The translations under genes and the position numbers were made by a program. Shown here one piece after another: positions 7,765 to 15,970 of a DNA stretch of 64,000 nt (position 1 is its first letter; each line of letters opens with the position of its first letter). Under the pieces are notes generated by a model. The model ran no database searches, was not told the DNA's origin, and saw only the letters and a program-made list of their open reading frames with translations. This DNA is from Gelidibacter sediminis (lineage in GTDB: Bacteria; Bacteroidota; Bacteroidia; Flavobacteriales; Flavobacteriaceae). The stretch is from NCBI RefSeq assembly GCF_004364975.1, contig NZ_SOBW01000008.1:1052610-1116609 (forward strand). The letters run 5' to 3'.

Positions 7765-9684
7765 ATGAAAAACACTATAGCCGAAAGGATTGCCGATTTC
7801 CTTAAAAACTTCCCTCCTTTTGACCAATTTTCAAAAGAGGATTTATACGCCATTGCACAAGTGGTAACCATAACCTATCTCGAAAAGGACAACATGGTTT
7901 ATACTGCAGGCGAAGCATTGCACGATAAATTCTACATGATTCACAAAGGAGCTATTGCACTTACAAAAGAAATTAACTCTAAAGTGGAAACAGTAGATCG
8001 TTTTGATGAAGGTGATGTGTTTGGACTCCGCCCCCTATTTGCTAAAGAAAATTACGCCACCAATGCTGTTACTGAAGAAGAAAGCATTCTTTATGGTATT
8101 CCCTTAGCCACATTTAAGCCCTTAATAAGCCAAAATAAGGATGTTGTGGACTTCCTTATAGAAAGCTTTGCTTCCAATACTGAAAATCCTTTTTCTAAAG
8201 AAATACACGGCTCCTTGTATGACCATCGCTTGGAGGTTTTGGCAAATGACAAAGAGCTTTTCGAGCTGCAACCTGTACGCTACATCAAAAAAGTGATCAC
8301 AGCCAAGGCACACACTAAAATAAAGGATATTGCAGTACTCATGCAAAAGCACAAAATTGGATCAATACTTATAGAGGAAGACTTTATTCCCATTGGAATT
8401 GTTACTAATGTGGATTTACGCAACAAAGTCATCACTGGAGAACACACCATAGAAGATGAAGTGAAACACATTATGAGTGCACCGGTATTGTGCTACCCTA
8501 AAGGGGTGTCCATAAGCCAAGCTCAACTTACCATGATGAAACACAATATTAGTCATTTATGTGTCACTGCAGATGGCACGCCTAATTCGAAAATCATAGG
8601 TGTCATTTCCCAAAACGACATCAATGTGATGCGCGGGAGCAATCCAACAGTATTGATGAAAGCCATTAAACGCTCACAATCAACCAAACAATTGAAGCAT
8701 ATCCGCAAAAAAATAATGGTGCTTCTAAAAGGATTTGTTCAACAAAACATCCCTTTAACCCAGACCAGTAAAATTATTTTTGAACTGAATGACGCCACCA
8801 TCAAACGCATTATTGAGCGCTGTATTGTAAAGATGGGGAAACAGCCTCCGGTAAAGTTTGCCTGGATGTCCATGGGCAGCCAAGGGCGAAAGGAACAATT
8901 ATTACAGACTGATCAGGACAATGCCATAGTATTTGAAAATGTTGATGCGGAAAAACGGGAAGATGTAAGAGCCTATTTCCTCTTGCTCTCAAAGAAAGTG
9001 AACAAACGATTGAATGAAGTGGGTTTTGACTTTTGCCCCGCCGATATTATGGCAAAAAACCCCAAATGGTGTTTGAGTTTGGATGAATGGAAACGTCAGT
9101 TTAATCAATGGACATCCAACACAGGTGATGACGAAATATTATTATCATCCATTTTTTTTGACTTCGACATCACGTATGGCGATGCCAACCTTACTAATGA
9201 ACTCTCAGACCACATCTTTGACATTACAAAAAACAACACTATGTTCTTGTCCAAGCTAGCAGCAAGTGCCTTAAGAAGTGCTTCTCCACTTGGTTTTTTT
9301 AGACGGTTTTTGGTTGAAAAAGATGGGGAGTATAAAGATTTTTTTGACATTAAAAAACGTGCCATCATGCCAATTGTAGATGCTGGCCGGCTGTTTGCGT
9401 TATCCAATCAAATTAAAAACATTAATAATACGGCAGAGCGATTTGAAAAAATGGCGGAATTGTTTCCGGCGAATGAAGAACTGTACCTATCTTGTTCTTA
9501 CGCCTCAAAAGCATTGCTCAAATTCCGAACAAAACATGGTCTGCTTCACAACGATAATGGTCGTTTTATTGAAATAGCGGCATTGAATAAAGAAGAGAAA
9601 ATGAAATTGAAACGGTGTTTTAATACTATAGCACGAATTCAGGAATCTATCAAACTAAAGTACAATCTAAGCAATTTTAAATGA
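7765..9684 (+). CDS. Cyclic-nucleotide-binding/CBS/DUF294 nucleotidyltransferase-like protein
   Basis: The frame opens earlier, inside the PrsW gene, but the ATG giving MKNTIAERIADFLKNFPPF starts the domain correctly and lies 28 bases after the PrsW stop. The 639-residue product has a cNMP-binding domain (about 1-135), two CBS repeats (about 170-295), a DUF294 nucleotidyltransferase-like domain with GSQGRKEQLLQTDQDNA, and a helical DUF294 C-terminal domain. This layout is known from Bacteroidota and Proteobacteria beside a DnaQ-like exonuclease, as here. It probably senses nucleotides and acts as a regulator of an enzyme or transporter, but the target is unknown. Confidence 0.9.
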   Translation: MKNTIAERIADFLKNFPPFDQFSKEDLYAIAQVVTITYLEKDNMVYTAGEALHDKFYMIHKGAIALTKEINSKVETVDRFDEGDVFGLRPLFAKENYATNAVTEEESILYGIPLATFKPLISQNKDVVDFLIESFASNTENPFSKEIHGSLYDHRLEVLANDKELFELQPVRYIKKVITAKAHTKIKDIAVLMQKHKIGSILIEEDFIPIGIVTNVDLRNKVITGEHTIEDEVKHIMSAPVLCYPKGVSISQAQLTMMKHNISHLCVTADGTPNSKIIGVISQNDINVMRGSNPTVLMKAIKRSQSTKQLKHIRKKIMVLLKGFVQQNIPLTQTSKIIFELNDATIKRIIERCIVKMGKQPPVKFAWMSMGSQGRKEQLLQTDQDNAIVFENVDAEKREDVRAYFLLLSKKVNKRLNEVGFDFCPADIMAKNPKWCLSLDEWKRQFNQWTSNTGDDEILLSSIFFDFDITYGDANLTNELSDHIFDITKNNTMFLSKLAASALRSASPLGFFRRFLVEKDGEYKDFFDIKKRAIMPIVDAGRLFALSNQIKNINNTAERFEKMAELFPANEELYLSCSYASKALLKFRTKHGLLHNDNGRFIEIAALNKEEKMKLKRCFNTIARIQESIKLKYNLSNFK

Positions 9685-10352
9685 GGCTCTGGAACTTCAA
9701 AAAAAAGACTTATCCCGACTATTGGGAAGCGTATTTGCTTCATTTTGAAAAAAAAGAAAAAAAATCGTTGGAGTCATCGCGGTTTGTCGCTTTGGATTGT
9801 GAAACCACAGGGTTTGATTTCTATATAGACAGAATTCTGTCTATTGGAGCAGTTTCAATTTATAAAAATGAAATTGCAGTTGTAGATTCATTGGAGATCT
9901 ATGTTAAACAAACACATTTTAATCCGGATAGCGTTCCAATCCACGGTATTCTCCAACATGGGAAGTTAGAAAAGTGTACTGAAGAAGACGCCATGAAGCA
10001 ATTTCTAAATTATATTGAAGATGCCGTATTGATTGCCCACCATGCCAGATTCGATATCATAATGATTAATGCAGCATTAAACCGAATGGGTTTACCAAAA
10101 CTAAAAAATAAAGTCATTGATACTATGGACCTTTATGCCAAGACGCGCATCAAATCAAATTTTATAGATCAAAACGCCCAATACTCATTAGACGAAATTG
10201 CAGAAGCCTATGCCATAAATTTGATGGATAGGCATACAGCATCCGGAGATGCACTGATTGCCGCACTCATATTTCTCAAGACTACTTCACTTCTCAAAAA
10301 ATCGAAATCCTTTAAATTGAAACGCTATTTTCTTAAATCAACAATGTTTTAA
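9681..10352 (+). CDS. 3'-5' exonuclease, DnaQ-like (DEDDh)
   Basis: A 223-residue exonuclease of the DEDDh superfamily. Exo I is VALDCETTGFD, Exo II is LIAHHARFDIIMIN, and Exo III is DRHTASGDALIAAL with the His and Asp correctly spaced. The IPIHGI segment is usual in DnaQ proofreading-type folds. It has no polymerase domain, so it is a stand-alone nuclease of the kind often found beside the DUF294 protein. The ATGA overlap with that gene supports joint translation. Substrate could be DNA or RNA ends. Confidence 0.9.
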   Translation: MRLWNFKKKTYPDYWEAYLLHFEKKEKKSLESSRFVALDCETTGFDFYIDRILSIGAVSIYKNEIAVVDSLEIYVKQTHFNPDSVPIHGILQHGKLEKCTEEDAMKQFLNYIEDAVLIAHHARFDIIMINAALNRMGLPKLKNKVIDTMDLYAKTRIKSNFIDQNAQYSLDEIAEAYAINLMDRHTASGDALIAALIFLKTTSLLKKSKSFKLKRYFLKSTMF

Positions 10353-10401
10353 TATCCCTTATAATATTCGTAACTTTTCCACCATTAATGATAAAAACCT
10401 T

Positions 10402-10887
10402 ATGAATAAAAAATACCAAGTACTGGTCAATGGAGAACAGGAACGGTCTCTAATCCATCAAGATATAGAGTCCTTAGATGCTATAAAGACATCGGCTACA
10501 ACATACCATATACTGCATAGTGGCAAATCATACAATGCTGAAATTATCGATCATAATTTCAGTAAAAGATCCTATAAAGTAAAGATTAACAATAGTACCT
10601 ATAATATAAACATAAGCAATAGTTTAGATCAATTGATAAAAGAACTAGGCTTTGAAATTGGAAACTCTAAAAAAGTGGATAAGATTACTGCGCCTATGCC
10701 TGGATTAATTCTGGAAATTAATGTCAAAATAGGTGATGAAGTCATGGAGAATGATTCCTTATTAATCCTTGAAGCCATGAAAATGGAAAACGTACTCACC
10801 TCCCCCAGAGAAGGCATTATAAAATCTATTGCTATTAAAAAAGGAGAAGCGGTAGATAAAAATCAATTGTTGGTGGAATTTGAATAA
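10402..10887 (+). CDS. Biotin carboxyl carrier protein of acyl-CoA carboxylase
   Basis: The C-terminal 70 residues form a biotinyl domain with the biotinylation site EAMKMEN, Lys127, preceded by APMPGLILEINVKIGDEV. The first 90 residues are a less conserved beta-rich part typical of carriers in propionyl/acetyl-CoA-type carboxylases. It carries the carboxybiotin arm between the biotin carboxylase and the carboxyltransferase encoded just downstream. The three genes read in the same direction with gaps of roughly 110-125 bases, so an operon is likely. Confidence 0.92.
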   Translation: MNKKYQVLVNGEQERSLIHQDIESLDAIKTSATTYHILHSGKSYNAEIIDHNFSKRSYKVKINNSTYNINISNSLDQLIKELGFEIGNSKKVDKITAPMPGLILEINVKIGDEVMENDSLLILEAMKMENVLTSPREGIIKSIAIKKGEAVDKNQLLVEFE

Positions 10888-10959
10888 ATCAGTTTATTTC
10901 CAATAACCACTAAATATCAGAAGCTCCTCTAAAGTAGCTTATTATTAACTAAAACATGA

Positions 10960-10980
10960 GATTCACGCTATCGCGAGAAT
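10960..10980 (+). repeat. Dispersed 20-bp element, copy 2
   Basis: GATTCACGCTATCGCGAGAA differs from the copy at 1356-1375 at only two positions. It ends 17 bases before the ATG I favour for the biotin carboxylase and overlaps an upstream in-frame ATG (10979). As with the first copy it lies directly in front of a start codon. Confidence 0.65.
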
Positions 10981-10996
10981 GAAAATACATTTTTTA

Positions 10997-12442
10997 ATGA
11001 AAAAAATACTAATTGCAAATCGAGGAGAAATTGCCATTCGCGTTATGAAAACGGCAAAAAGAATGGGGATTAAGACCGTCGCGATTTATTCTACTGCGGA
11101 TCGGAATTCGCCTCACGTCAAATTTGCAGATGAAGCCGTTTTAATTGGCGAAGCCCCGTCTAATCAATCCTATTTATTAGGCGACAAAATAATAGAAGTT
11201 GCAAAAAGCATGAATGTGGATGCAATTCATCCTGGCTATGGATTTTTAAGTGAGAATGCCCACTTTGCAGAAGCTTGTGAAGCCAATAACATCATTTTTA
11301 TCGGTCCAAAATCAAAAGCCATCAAAATAATGGGCAGCAAACTGGCTGCTAAAGAGGCGGTGAAACACTACGATATACCTATGGTACCCGGCATTGATGA
11401 AGCCATTACTGATGTTGATAAAGCACAAGCTATCGCCAAGAAAATTGGCTTCCCAATTTTAATCAAGGCTTCGGCAGGTGGTGGTGGTAAAGGCATGCGT
11501 GTTGTTGAAAAAGCTTCCGAATTGGATTCGCAAATGAAACGCGCCATTAGTGAAGCCACCTCTGCATTTGGTGACGGCTCTGTATTTATTGAAAAATACG
11601 TGGGCAGTCCACGTCATATTGAAATTCAAGTGATGGCAGACACATATGGCAATACCATTCACCTATTTGAACGCGAATGCAGCATTCAACGTCGCCATCA
11701 AAAAGTCATTGAAGAGGCACCTTCTTCAGTCCTTACACCTGAATTGCGCTCTAAAATGGGTGAAGCGGCTATTAAAGTTGCTCAAGCCTGCGATTACGTG
11801 GGCGCAGGAACTGTGGAGTTTTTATTGGATGAACATCTCAATTTCTACTTTTTAGAAATGAACACCCGATTACAAGTGGAACATCCAGTAACAGAACTTA
11901 TTACCAACACAGACTTGGTAGAACTTCAAATTCGTGTGGCTCGTGGTGAAGCTCTACCTATAAAACAAAACGATCTAAAAATTAATGGACATGCTTTAGA
12001 ACTGAGGGTTTATGCGGAAGATCCGCTTAACGACTTCCTTCCTAGCGTTGGTAATCTAGAGGTGTACCGCTTGCCGGTAGGCGACAACATCCGGGTAGAT
12101 AATGGTTTTGAAGAAGGGATGGATATACCTATTTACTATGATCCGATGCTGGCCAAATTGATTACGTACGGCGCTACGAGAGAGGAGGCAATTGAAGAAA
12201 TGCTGAATGCCATTGGCCATTATCATATAGAAGGTATTGAAACAACGCTTCCTTTCGGAACCTTTGTATTTGAACACGAAGCGTTTCGTTCAGGTAATTT
12301 TGACACACATTTTGTAAAGAAATATTTTTCTCCAGAAAGCATCAAAACCCGTTACGAAGAAGAAGCGCATATAGCAGCTTTAGTTGCTATAAAACAGTAT
12401 TTGGAAGACCAAAAAATAGTGCGTATCCCTAACAGTAACTAA
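10997..12442 (+). CDS. accC: Biotin carboxylase subunit of acyl-CoA carboxylase
   Basis: I chose the second in-frame ATG because MKKILIANRGEIAIRV is the normal biotin carboxylase start; the first ATG adds six residues and lies in a repeated element. The 481-residue protein has the ATP-grasp layout: HPGYGFLSENA, the glycine-rich loop KASAGGGGKGMR, ERECSIQRRHQKVIEEAPS, and EMNTRLQVEHPVTE, with catalytic Glu and Arg. It carboxylates biotin on the carrier protein using ATP and bicarbonate. Whether the complex makes malonyl-CoA or methylmalonyl-CoA is decided by the partner subunit, which looks propionyl-CoA type. Confidence 0.9.
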   Translation: MKKILIANRGEIAIRVMKTAKRMGIKTVAIYSTADRNSPHVKFADEAVLIGEAPSNQSYLLGDKIIEVAKSMNVDAIHPGYGFLSENAHFAEACEANNIIFIGPKSKAIKIMGSKLAAKEAVKHYDIPMVPGIDEAITDVDKAQAIAKKIGFPILIKASAGGGGKGMRVVEKASELDSQMKRAISEATSAFGDGSVFIEKYVGSPRHIEIQVMADTYGNTIHLFERECSIQRRHQKVIEEAPSSVLTPELRSKMGEAAIKVAQACDYVGAGTVEFLLDEHLNFYFLEMNTRLQVEHPVTELITNTDLVELQIRVARGEALPIKQNDLKINGHALELRVYAEDPLNDFLPSVGNLEVYRLPVGDNIRVDNGFEEGMDIPIYYDPMLAKLITYGATREEAIEEMLNAIGHYHIEGIETTLPFGTFVFEHEAFRSGNFDTHFVKKYFSPESIKTRYEEEAHIAALVAIKQYLEDQKIVRIPNSN

Positions 12443-12566
12443 AGGATAATACTAAGCGGATTGAAAACCATGAACAACCAAGATCACATAATTCAATAAC
12501 AGAAAATCAAAAATGCGAACACCTCCAATCTTATTTATCGTTTGCATCTAAAGTGAAATTAAAAAT

Positions 12567-14108
12567 ATGGAATCAAAGATAAAAGACCTGAACGAAAAAC
12601 TTGCCCTGGCTTATCTCGGCGGTGGTCAAGATCGTATTGACAAGCAACACGAAAAGAAGAAACTTACTGCAAGAGAACGTGTGGAATATTTATTGGATGA
12701 AGCCTCTTTTGAAGAAATTGGCGCGCTGGTTACCCATCGGGCTAAAAATTTTGGAATGGCCGATCAGCAATTCTATGGTGATGGTGTTGTTACAGGCTAT
12801 GGTACGATACATGGTAAATTGGTATATGTGTTTGCTCAGGATTTTACAGTTTTTGGAGGCTCCTTATCGGAAACACATGCTGAGAAAATTTGTAAGGTAA
12901 TGGATTTAGCCGTAAAGGTTGGCGCTCCGATTATTGGATTAAATGATTCTGGCGGTGCACGAATTCAGGAAGGCGTTAGGAGTTTGGGGGGATATGCAGA
13001 TATATTTTATCGCAATGTCCAAGCCTCTGGAGTGATTCCGCAAATATCAGCCATCATGGGGCCTTGCGCGGGTGGCGCAGTTTACAGCCCTGCAATGACC
13101 GATTTTACAATCATGGTACAAGATACCAGCTATATGTTTGTTACGGGCCCTAATGTGGTTAAAACAGTTACCAATGAAAATGTGACCTCAGAGGAATTGG
13201 GTGGTGCGAGTACGCACTCTACGAAATCTGGCGTAGCACACATTACTGCTTCCAATGATATTGAATGTTTGGAAGATATTAAGAAGTTAATTAGTTACCT
13301 ACCCCAAAACAATACAGAAACCACACCTCTTTTACCTTTTGAATTAAGAGATGAAGTTAGAGACGTACTTTCCAATATTATCCCGGACAACGCCAATAAG
13401 CCTTATGACATGCACAGCGTTATTAATGGAATTATTGACACCGATTCGTTTTACGAAATCCATAAAGATTATGCCGAAAATATTATAGTAGGATTTGCCA
13501 GATTGGGTGGTAGAAGTATTGGCATTGTGGCCAACCAACCAATGTACTTAGCAGGCGTTTTAGATGTGAACAGTTCTAAGAAAGCAGCGCGATTTGTACG
13601 TTTTTGTGATTGCTTCAACATCCCTTTGCTTGTTTTAGAAGATGTTCCAGGGTTCTTACCAGGAACTGACCAAGAATGGCGCGGTATTATTGTTCATGGT
13701 GCTAAGCTGCTCTATGCGCTTAGTGAAGCCACCGTGCCTAGAGTAACCGTGATTACCAGAAAAGCGTATGGCGGTGCCTATGACGTTATGAACTCTAAAC
13801 ATATTGGTGCGGATATGAATTTTGCTTGGCCAAGTGCTGAAATTGCGGTAATGGGTGCCAAAGGAGCGGCTGAAATTATATTTAAGAAAGAGATCAATAA
13901 GGCAGAGGATAAAGAGGCTAAGTTGAAAGAAAAAGAAGCAGAATATGCGCGTCTTTTTGCCAATCCGTATAGTGCCGCAGAGCGCGGCTTTATCGACGAG
14001 GTGATTCTACCTAAAGACACACGACGCAAATTGATAAAAGCTTTTGCCATGTTAAAGGATAAAAAGGTAGAAGCCCCAAAACGCAAACACGGAAACATTC
14101 CATTATAA
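12567..14108 (+). CDS. Acyl-CoA carboxylase carboxyltransferase (propionyl-CoA carboxylase beta type)
   Basis: A 513-residue single-chain carboxyltransferase with both crotonase-like halves. Oxyanion-hole glycines are visible in the N-half ([21 protein letters not shown]) and C-half ([22 protein letters not shown]). Length and single-chain form match PccB-type subunits, not split AccA/AccD. With the two genes before it, it should form a complete biotin-dependent carboxylase, most likely turning propionyl-CoA into methylmalonyl-CoA; acetyl-CoA or branched acyl-CoA remain possible. A strong terminator follows the gene. Confidence 0.92.
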   Translation: MESKIKDLNEKLALAYLGGGQDRIDKQHEKKKLTARERVEYLLDEASFEEIGALVTHRAKNFGMADQQFYGDGVVTGYGTIHGKLVYVFAQDFTVFGGSLSETHAEKICKVMDLAVKVGAPIIGLNDSGGARIQEGVRSLGGYADIFYRNVQASGVIPQISAIMGPCAGGAVYSPAMTDFTIMVQDTSYMFVTGPNVVKTVTNENVTSEELGGASTHSTKSGVAHITASNDIECLEDIKKLISYLPQNNTETTPLLPFELRDEVRDVLSNIIPDNANKPYDMHSVINGIIDTDSFYEIHKDYAENIIVGFARLGGRSIGIVANQPMYLAGVLDVNSSKKAARFVRFCDCFNIPLLVLEDVPGFLPGTDQEWRGIIVHGAKLLYALSEATVPRVTVITRKAYGGAYDVMNSKHIGADMNFAWPSAEIAVMGAKGAAEIIFKKEINKAEDKEAKLKEKEAEYARLFANPYSAAERGFIDEVILPKDTRRKLIKAFAMLKDKKVEAPKRKHGNIPL

Positions 14109-14126
14109 TTGGAACTGTACAAAAAC

Positions 14127-14162
14127 AAAAACGACTTCAATACCCCTATTGAAGTCGTTTTT
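14127..14162. terminator. Bidirectional intrinsic terminator
   Basis: A perfect 16-bp stem (AAAAACGACTTCAATA and its complement) closes a CCCC loop. It has a T run on the plus strand and, read the other way, a T run on the minus strand. It lies between two convergent genes (carboxyltransferase and NYN-LOTUS) and can serve both. Confidence 0.9.
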
Positions 14163-14187
14163 AATTACATCTGTATTTAAATTTCAA

Positions 14188-14982
14188 TTATGTTTTCGAG
14201 ACTGTTTTCTTTTTATGGCGTGTTTGTTTTTTCGGTTTTGTTGGCGTTTCTTTTATGCGTACATAAATCAATTTATAATGTCCTTTAGAATCTTCACGAC
14301 GTTCCAATTCAAATTCTTTTAGCGATTTGATTAATGGTGTTAATTTTTGAAACCCGTAATTACGCGAATCAAAATTAGGCTGCTTTTTTTGCAATAATCC
14401 GCCTACATCGCCCAAAAAAGCCCAGCCATCTTCGTCTGCCACATCATCTATAGTAGCGGCGATAAACTTAATTTCTTTTTGGGTAATTTTATCAACATTA
14501 CTTTTGGTAGTTTTGGACGTTTCAGTTGAAACTACTTCTTCATCAGAACTCTGATTCTTCAAAATTTCAATGTAAATAAACTTGTCACAAGCCACGATAA
14601 ATGGATTTGGTGTTTTCTTTTCACCAATCCCGTACACTTTCATACCTGCTTCTCGCAAACGGGTTGCCAGACGTGTAAAATCGCTATCACTAGAAACAAT
14701 GCAAAAACCATCAACTTTGGCGGTATACAGAATATCCATTGCATCAATAATCATGGCTGAATCCGTAGCATTTTTACCCACGGTATACCCATATTGTTGA
14801 ATTGGCGTAATGGCATTTTCCAAGAGCATGTTCTTCCATTTGGAAAGGTGCGGTTTGGTCCAATCTCCATAAATACGTTTAATTGTTGGGTTGCCATATT
14901 TTGCAATTTCCTCCATCATTTCTTTTACATAGGCTGAAGGGATGTTATCCCCGTCAATTAATACCGCAAGTTTTATATCCAT
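14188..14982 (-). CDS. NYN domain ribonuclease-like protein with OST-HTH/LOTUS domain
   Basis: Residues 1-150 form a NYN (LabA/DUF88, PIN-like) domain with the acidic residues expected for a metal-dependent nuclease: LIDGDNIPS, ATDSAMIIDAMD and VSSDSDFTRLATRLR. Residues about 165-235 form an OST-HTH/LOTUS domain (DDVADEDGWAFLGDVGGLL, then SRNYGFQKLTPLIK), a winged-helix RNA-binding module. The tail is very basic (KPKKQTRHKKKT). The combination suggests an RNA-processing nuclease in the cytoplasm. Target RNAs are unknown. It has its own upstream spacer with the terminator of the preceding gene, so it is probably transcribed alone. Confidence 0.88.
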   Translation of the reverse strand: MDIKLAVLIDGDNIPSAYVKEMMEEIAKYGNPTIKRIYGDWTKPHLSKWKNMLLENAITPIQQYGYTVGKNATDSAMIIDAMDILYTAKVDGFCIVSSDSDFTRLATRLREAGMKVYGIGEKKTPNPFIVACDKFIYIEILKNQSSDEEVVSTETSKTTKSNVDKITQKEIKFIAATIDDVADEDGWAFLGDVGGLLQKKQPNFDSRNYGFQKLTPLIKSLKEFELERREDSKGHYKLIYVRIKETPTKPKKQTRHKKKTVSKT

Positions 14983-15088
14983 TTGTAATATTGTAATTGT
15001 TAGTTTATTCTAGTGTTAAAAATTTAAAGATACCATTTTAATAAGAAATCCTATACCAATGTTAATTTTAAGCAGGTATTAAAAAATT

Positions 15089-15118
15089 GAAACCATAGTC
15101 GGATTCGACTATGGTTTC
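15089..15118 (-). terminator. Intrinsic terminator of the GreA-like/unknown gene pair
   Basis: A 13-bp perfect stem, GAAACCATAGTCG with its complement, around a 4-base loop. Read on the minus strand it is followed by AATTTTTT. It lies downstream of the 125-residue unknown protein and before the NYN-LOTUS gene. Confidence 0.85.
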
Positions 15119-15159
15119 TTGCTCAACCAAATATTATAGCATTCAACTAATAAGAAAAA

Positions 15160-15537
15160 CTAAACGAGCAATTTTTGAAATACTTTGTCTTTAATAGCAC
15201 GGTTTTGTGTCACACAAGCCACATATTTTTCAAATATATAGTCGTGTTTTTGAATGTAGAACTGGTCACATTCCAATTCATCACACTCTATCACATTATT
15301 AAATAAGTTTCTATAAGAGTAAAATTCATTTAAAAGATTGATGTTTTCATTAATGTCATCTAGTAATGCATCACGCAAATCCTTATCACCAATTCTGTGC
15401 GAAACTATTTTAGCTAACTGCTCGGCTTCCACATTCATGGCATCCAAATGGGATATCCAGGTGTGAAGCTCCCGATGCATATGTCTTTTGACAATTTCAT
15501 CATCCCTTTCATTACCATAATTCACTAAGGGTTCCAT
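15160..15537 (-). CDS. Unknown helical protein, coupled to GreA/GreB-type factor
   Basis: I start at the ATG giving MEPLVNYGNERDDEIVK, because it overlaps the stop of the preceding gene as TAATG; the longer frame would lie inside that gene. The 125-residue product is predicted all-helical and rich in charged residues, with several His and Cys (IECDELECDQFY). It has no signal peptide or membrane helix. I do not recognise a family. The overlap with the GreA-like gene suggests that the two proteins are made together and may act in the same stress or transcription process. Confidence 0.65.
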   Translation of the reverse strand: MEPLVNYGNERDDEIVKRHMHRELHTWISHLDAMNVEAEQLAKIVSHRIGDKDLRDALLDDINENINLLNEFYSYRNLFNNVIECDELECDQFYIQKHDYIFEKYVACVTQNRAIKDKVFQKLLV

Positions 15538-15950
15538 TACGCAATATTTAATTTTGTTATGTTGTTTTGCTTGACATCCAAAATTGTAATGTCTTTGTCG
15601 CCGCCAGGGAACGTCCAACTTATACTATCATTTTTAGCGTACCCTAAAACTGCTGCCCCCATTGGCAATAACAAGGATATTTTCTTTTGGGAATTATTGC
15701 TTTCAGCGGGCAATACCACTTGAAAAGTATAAGACCACCCATCTTGAGTTGCAATTGTAATTTCAGAATTTATTCTTACAACATCATCTGGCATTTTATC
15801 ATCATCCAAAATCTCTGCACTCTCCATTTCTTTTGACAACTTTGTCAGCGATACTTTTTGGGTTGAATCTTTATAATCTTTTGTGAGTGTCAACAAGCGT
15901 TTGATCATCACATACTCTTTCTTTTCTAAAATCAAATTACCGTACTTCAT
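15537..15950 (-). CDS. GreA/GreB family transcription elongation factor-like protein
   Basis: A 137-residue protein opening with MKYGNLILEKKEYVMIKRLL, a short helical part, then a beta-rich domain of about 75 residues (TIATQDGWSYTFQVVLPAE, SLLLPMGAAVLGYAKND) that matches the FKBP-like C-terminal domain of GreA/GreB and Rnk proteins. The full coiled-coil finger of GreA with its acidic tip is not seen, so it is closer to Rnk-like members that bind RNA polymerase without cleavage activity. It is followed by the unknown helical protein (TAATG overlap) and lies downstream of glutamate dehydrogenase. Confidence 0.78.
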   Translation of the reverse strand: MKYGNLILEKKEYVMIKRLLTLTKDYKDSTQKVSLTKLSKEMESAEILDDDKMPDDVVRINSEITIATQDGWSYTFQVVLPAESNNSQKKISLLLPMGAAVLGYAKNDSISWTFPGGDKDITILDVKQNNITKLNIA

Positions 15951-15970
15951 GTTTACATATTTATTAATAA

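Noticed and set aside
15538-15618. Longer start for the 125-residue unknown protein
   Set aside because: The extension lies wholly within the preceding coding region and the internal ATG forms a TAATG junction, which is the common pattern here.
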